A stretch of 6,508 nt of DNA from Actinomycetes bacterium. Its GTDB lineage: Bacteria; Actinomycetota; Humimicrobiia; Humimicrobiales; Humimicrobiaceae. How positions within the stretch are numbered: position 1 is the first letter of the stretch; the number at the start of each line of letters is the position of its first letter. Of this stretch, positions 6,104-6,508 are shown in pieces. The stretch lies in assembly GCA_030603375.1 (NCBI GenBank), contig JAUVXY010000078.1, positions 1 to 6,508 of the forward strand, in the 5' to 3' direction. Below the pieces are notes generated by a model. The model saw only the letters and a list, made by a program, of their open reading frames with translations. It was not told the DNA's origin and ran no database searches. Made by a program: the position numbers and the translations under genes.

Positions 6104-6132
6104 ATATTAATATATTTAATTATACTTGTCAA
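6104..6132 (-). promoter_or_regulatory. Sigma-A-type promoter of the CAP-domain gene leader
   Basis: On the - strand a consensus TTGACA (6132-6127) is followed after exactly 17 bases by TAATAT (6109-6104). Transcription should start near 6097, giving a leader of about 225 nt in which the aptamer begins about 46 nt in. The -35 lies inside a small palindrome, CTTGTCAAG (6125-6133). Confidence 0.8.
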
Positions 6133-6198
6133 GTAAAATTTTTATTTATTTTTATAATTAAACAATAAATAAAAGTATTGATGTGTTTAGGAAAGCTA

Positions 6199-6312
6199 AT
6201 GGGTGGCGTGTCAAAGAACTTTACCGGATTAAAAAAATTATTGCGTGACCATAAAAGTAATATTTTGTATAATTTAAAATATAAGTTAAATGGACAGGCA
6301 TATGCACTTTAG
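6199..6312 (+). CDS. Possible 37-residue small protein (weak candidate)
   Basis: An ATG at 6199 with AGGA six bases upstream opens a 37-codon frame ending in TAG at 6312. It encodes a basic peptide (MGGVSKNFTGLKKLLRDHKS...). The frame is also open from an ATG at 6181 that has no ribosome site. I recognise no family, and the likely ligA -10 element lies inside the frame, which argues against a conserved gene. It is listed only so that it can be tested. Confidence 0.2.
   Translation: MGGVSKNFTGLKKLLRDHKSNILYNLKYKLNGQAYAL
6245..6273 (+). promoter_or_regulatory. Probable ligA promoter
   Basis: A perfect TATAAT (6268-6273) lies 17 bases after GTGACC (6245-6250), which matches TTGACA at four of six positions. 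The predicted start is near 6280, leaving a leader of about 74 nt before the ligA ATG. Confidence is moderate because the region is AT-rich, but a perfect -10 at correct spacing in a divergent intergenic region is reasonable. Confidence 0.5.
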
Positions 6313-6353
6313 CTTAACCTGTTTTTCATTTTAAAGATTAAGGGAACTAAAAA

Positions 6354-6508
6354 ATGGTCAGAGAGAATATAAAAAAAGAATCAATGGAAGATCTTTTTAA
6401 TATTAACATGGAAGATATTGGCAGGGATAAAGCCAGAGTTCTTGTAGAAAAATTGAGGGACGAGATAAACAAGCATAACCATTATTACTATATAAAAGAT
6501 AATCCTAT
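6354..6508 (+). CDS. ligA: NAD-dependent DNA ligase LigA, N-terminal fragment (runs off the window)
   Basis: Only the first 51 codons are present. The segment KARVLVEKLRDEINKHNHYYYIKDNP matches the start of the LigA adenylation region (domain Ia), whose usual pattern is a helix of the form L...I..HN..YY..D.P. Domain Ia contacts the NMN part of NAD+. LigA seals nicks in replication and repair in the cytoplasm. AGGGA (6341-6345) eight bases upstream supports the ATG at 6354. That start gives about 20 residues more than the shortest LigA proteins; ATGs at 6384 and 6408 are alternatives without as good a ribosome site. The upstream TATAAT gives it its own transcription, away from the CAP-domain gene. 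Confidence 0.85.
   Translation, partial: MVRENIKKESMEDLFNINMEDIGRDKARVLVEKLRDEINKHNHYYYIKDNP

Larger units (their letters stand above)
5873..6353. other. Long intergenic region between the CAP-domain gene and ligA
   Basis: This 481-base gap between divergent genes is mostly explained. Positions 5873-6132 hold the CAP-gene Shine-Dalgarno site, leader terminator, AU hairpin, c-di-GMP-II aptamer and promoter on the - strand. Positions 6245-6353 hold the probable ligA promoter and ribosome site on the + strand. The stretch 6133-6198 is very AT-rich and I see nothing firm in it. Positions 6199-6312 contain a weak small-ORF candidate. Confidence 0.7.

Noticed and set aside
6285..6327. Weak hairpins in the ligA leader (ACAGG/CCTGT followed by Ts, and GTTAA/TTAAC)
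   Set aside because: The stems are only five base pairs with long loops and exclude each other; not enough to call a terminator or attenuator.
1..6508. CRISPR array, insertion sequence, tRNA or rRNA
   Set aside because: No spaced short repeats, transposase motifs, terminal inverted repeats or tRNA cloverleaf were seen on either strand; the only tandem repeats are the protein-domain units.

Overview
The window reads as a chromosomal segment of a low-GC Gram-positive bacterium, most likely a member of the Clostridia. The evidence is the AT-rich composition, a cell-wall protein with an LPXTG-type sorting signal, a sortase, a lipobox lipoprotein, canonical TTGACA/TATAAT-like promoters, and a class II cyclic-di-GMP riboswitch, a class known mainly from Clostridia. 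I cannot name the species.

Layout. Positions 1-1233 hold the 3' part of a large surface-protein gene. It has tandem CnaB/SpaA-like domains, an Asp-Ala/Asp-Gly stalk and an LPFTG anchor, and it is followed by a strong hairpin terminator. A second transcription unit on the + strand (1453-4910) has three tightly spaced genes. The first encodes a lipoprotein that joins an AMMECR1-like domain to an (alpha/alpha) six-hairpin glycosidase-like domain. The second encodes a membrane-anchored class D/E-type sortase. The third encodes a small membrane protein with an extracytoplasmic coiled coil and no recognised function. A GC-rich hairpin, probably acting in both directions, ends this unit.

On the - strand (5872-5060) lies a gene for a secreted CAP-domain (SCP/YkwD-like) protein. 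Its leader of roughly 225 nt carries, in transcription order, a TTGACA-17-TAATAT promoter, a cyclic-di-GMP-II aptamer (6051-5971), an AU-rich hairpin, a terminator-shaped hairpin with a U-tract, and a good Shine-Dalgarno site just before the ATG. This is the architecture of a transcription-terminating riboswitch. On the + strand the window ends in the first 51 codons of ligA (NAD-dependent DNA ligase), a housekeeping gene that marks the edge of the surface-protein region.

How the parts fit. Every complete gene encodes an exported or membrane-anchored protein. The LPFTG protein is a plausible substrate of the neighbouring sortase. The second-messenger riboswitch suggests that at least one secreted protein here responds to the motile/sessile decision. 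The two most notable items are the c-di-GMP-II control of a CAP-domain protein and the exported AMMECR1/six-hairpin lipoprotein, which has lost the conserved AMMECR1 LRGCIG motif. Identifications were made by reading motifs; no database search was run.
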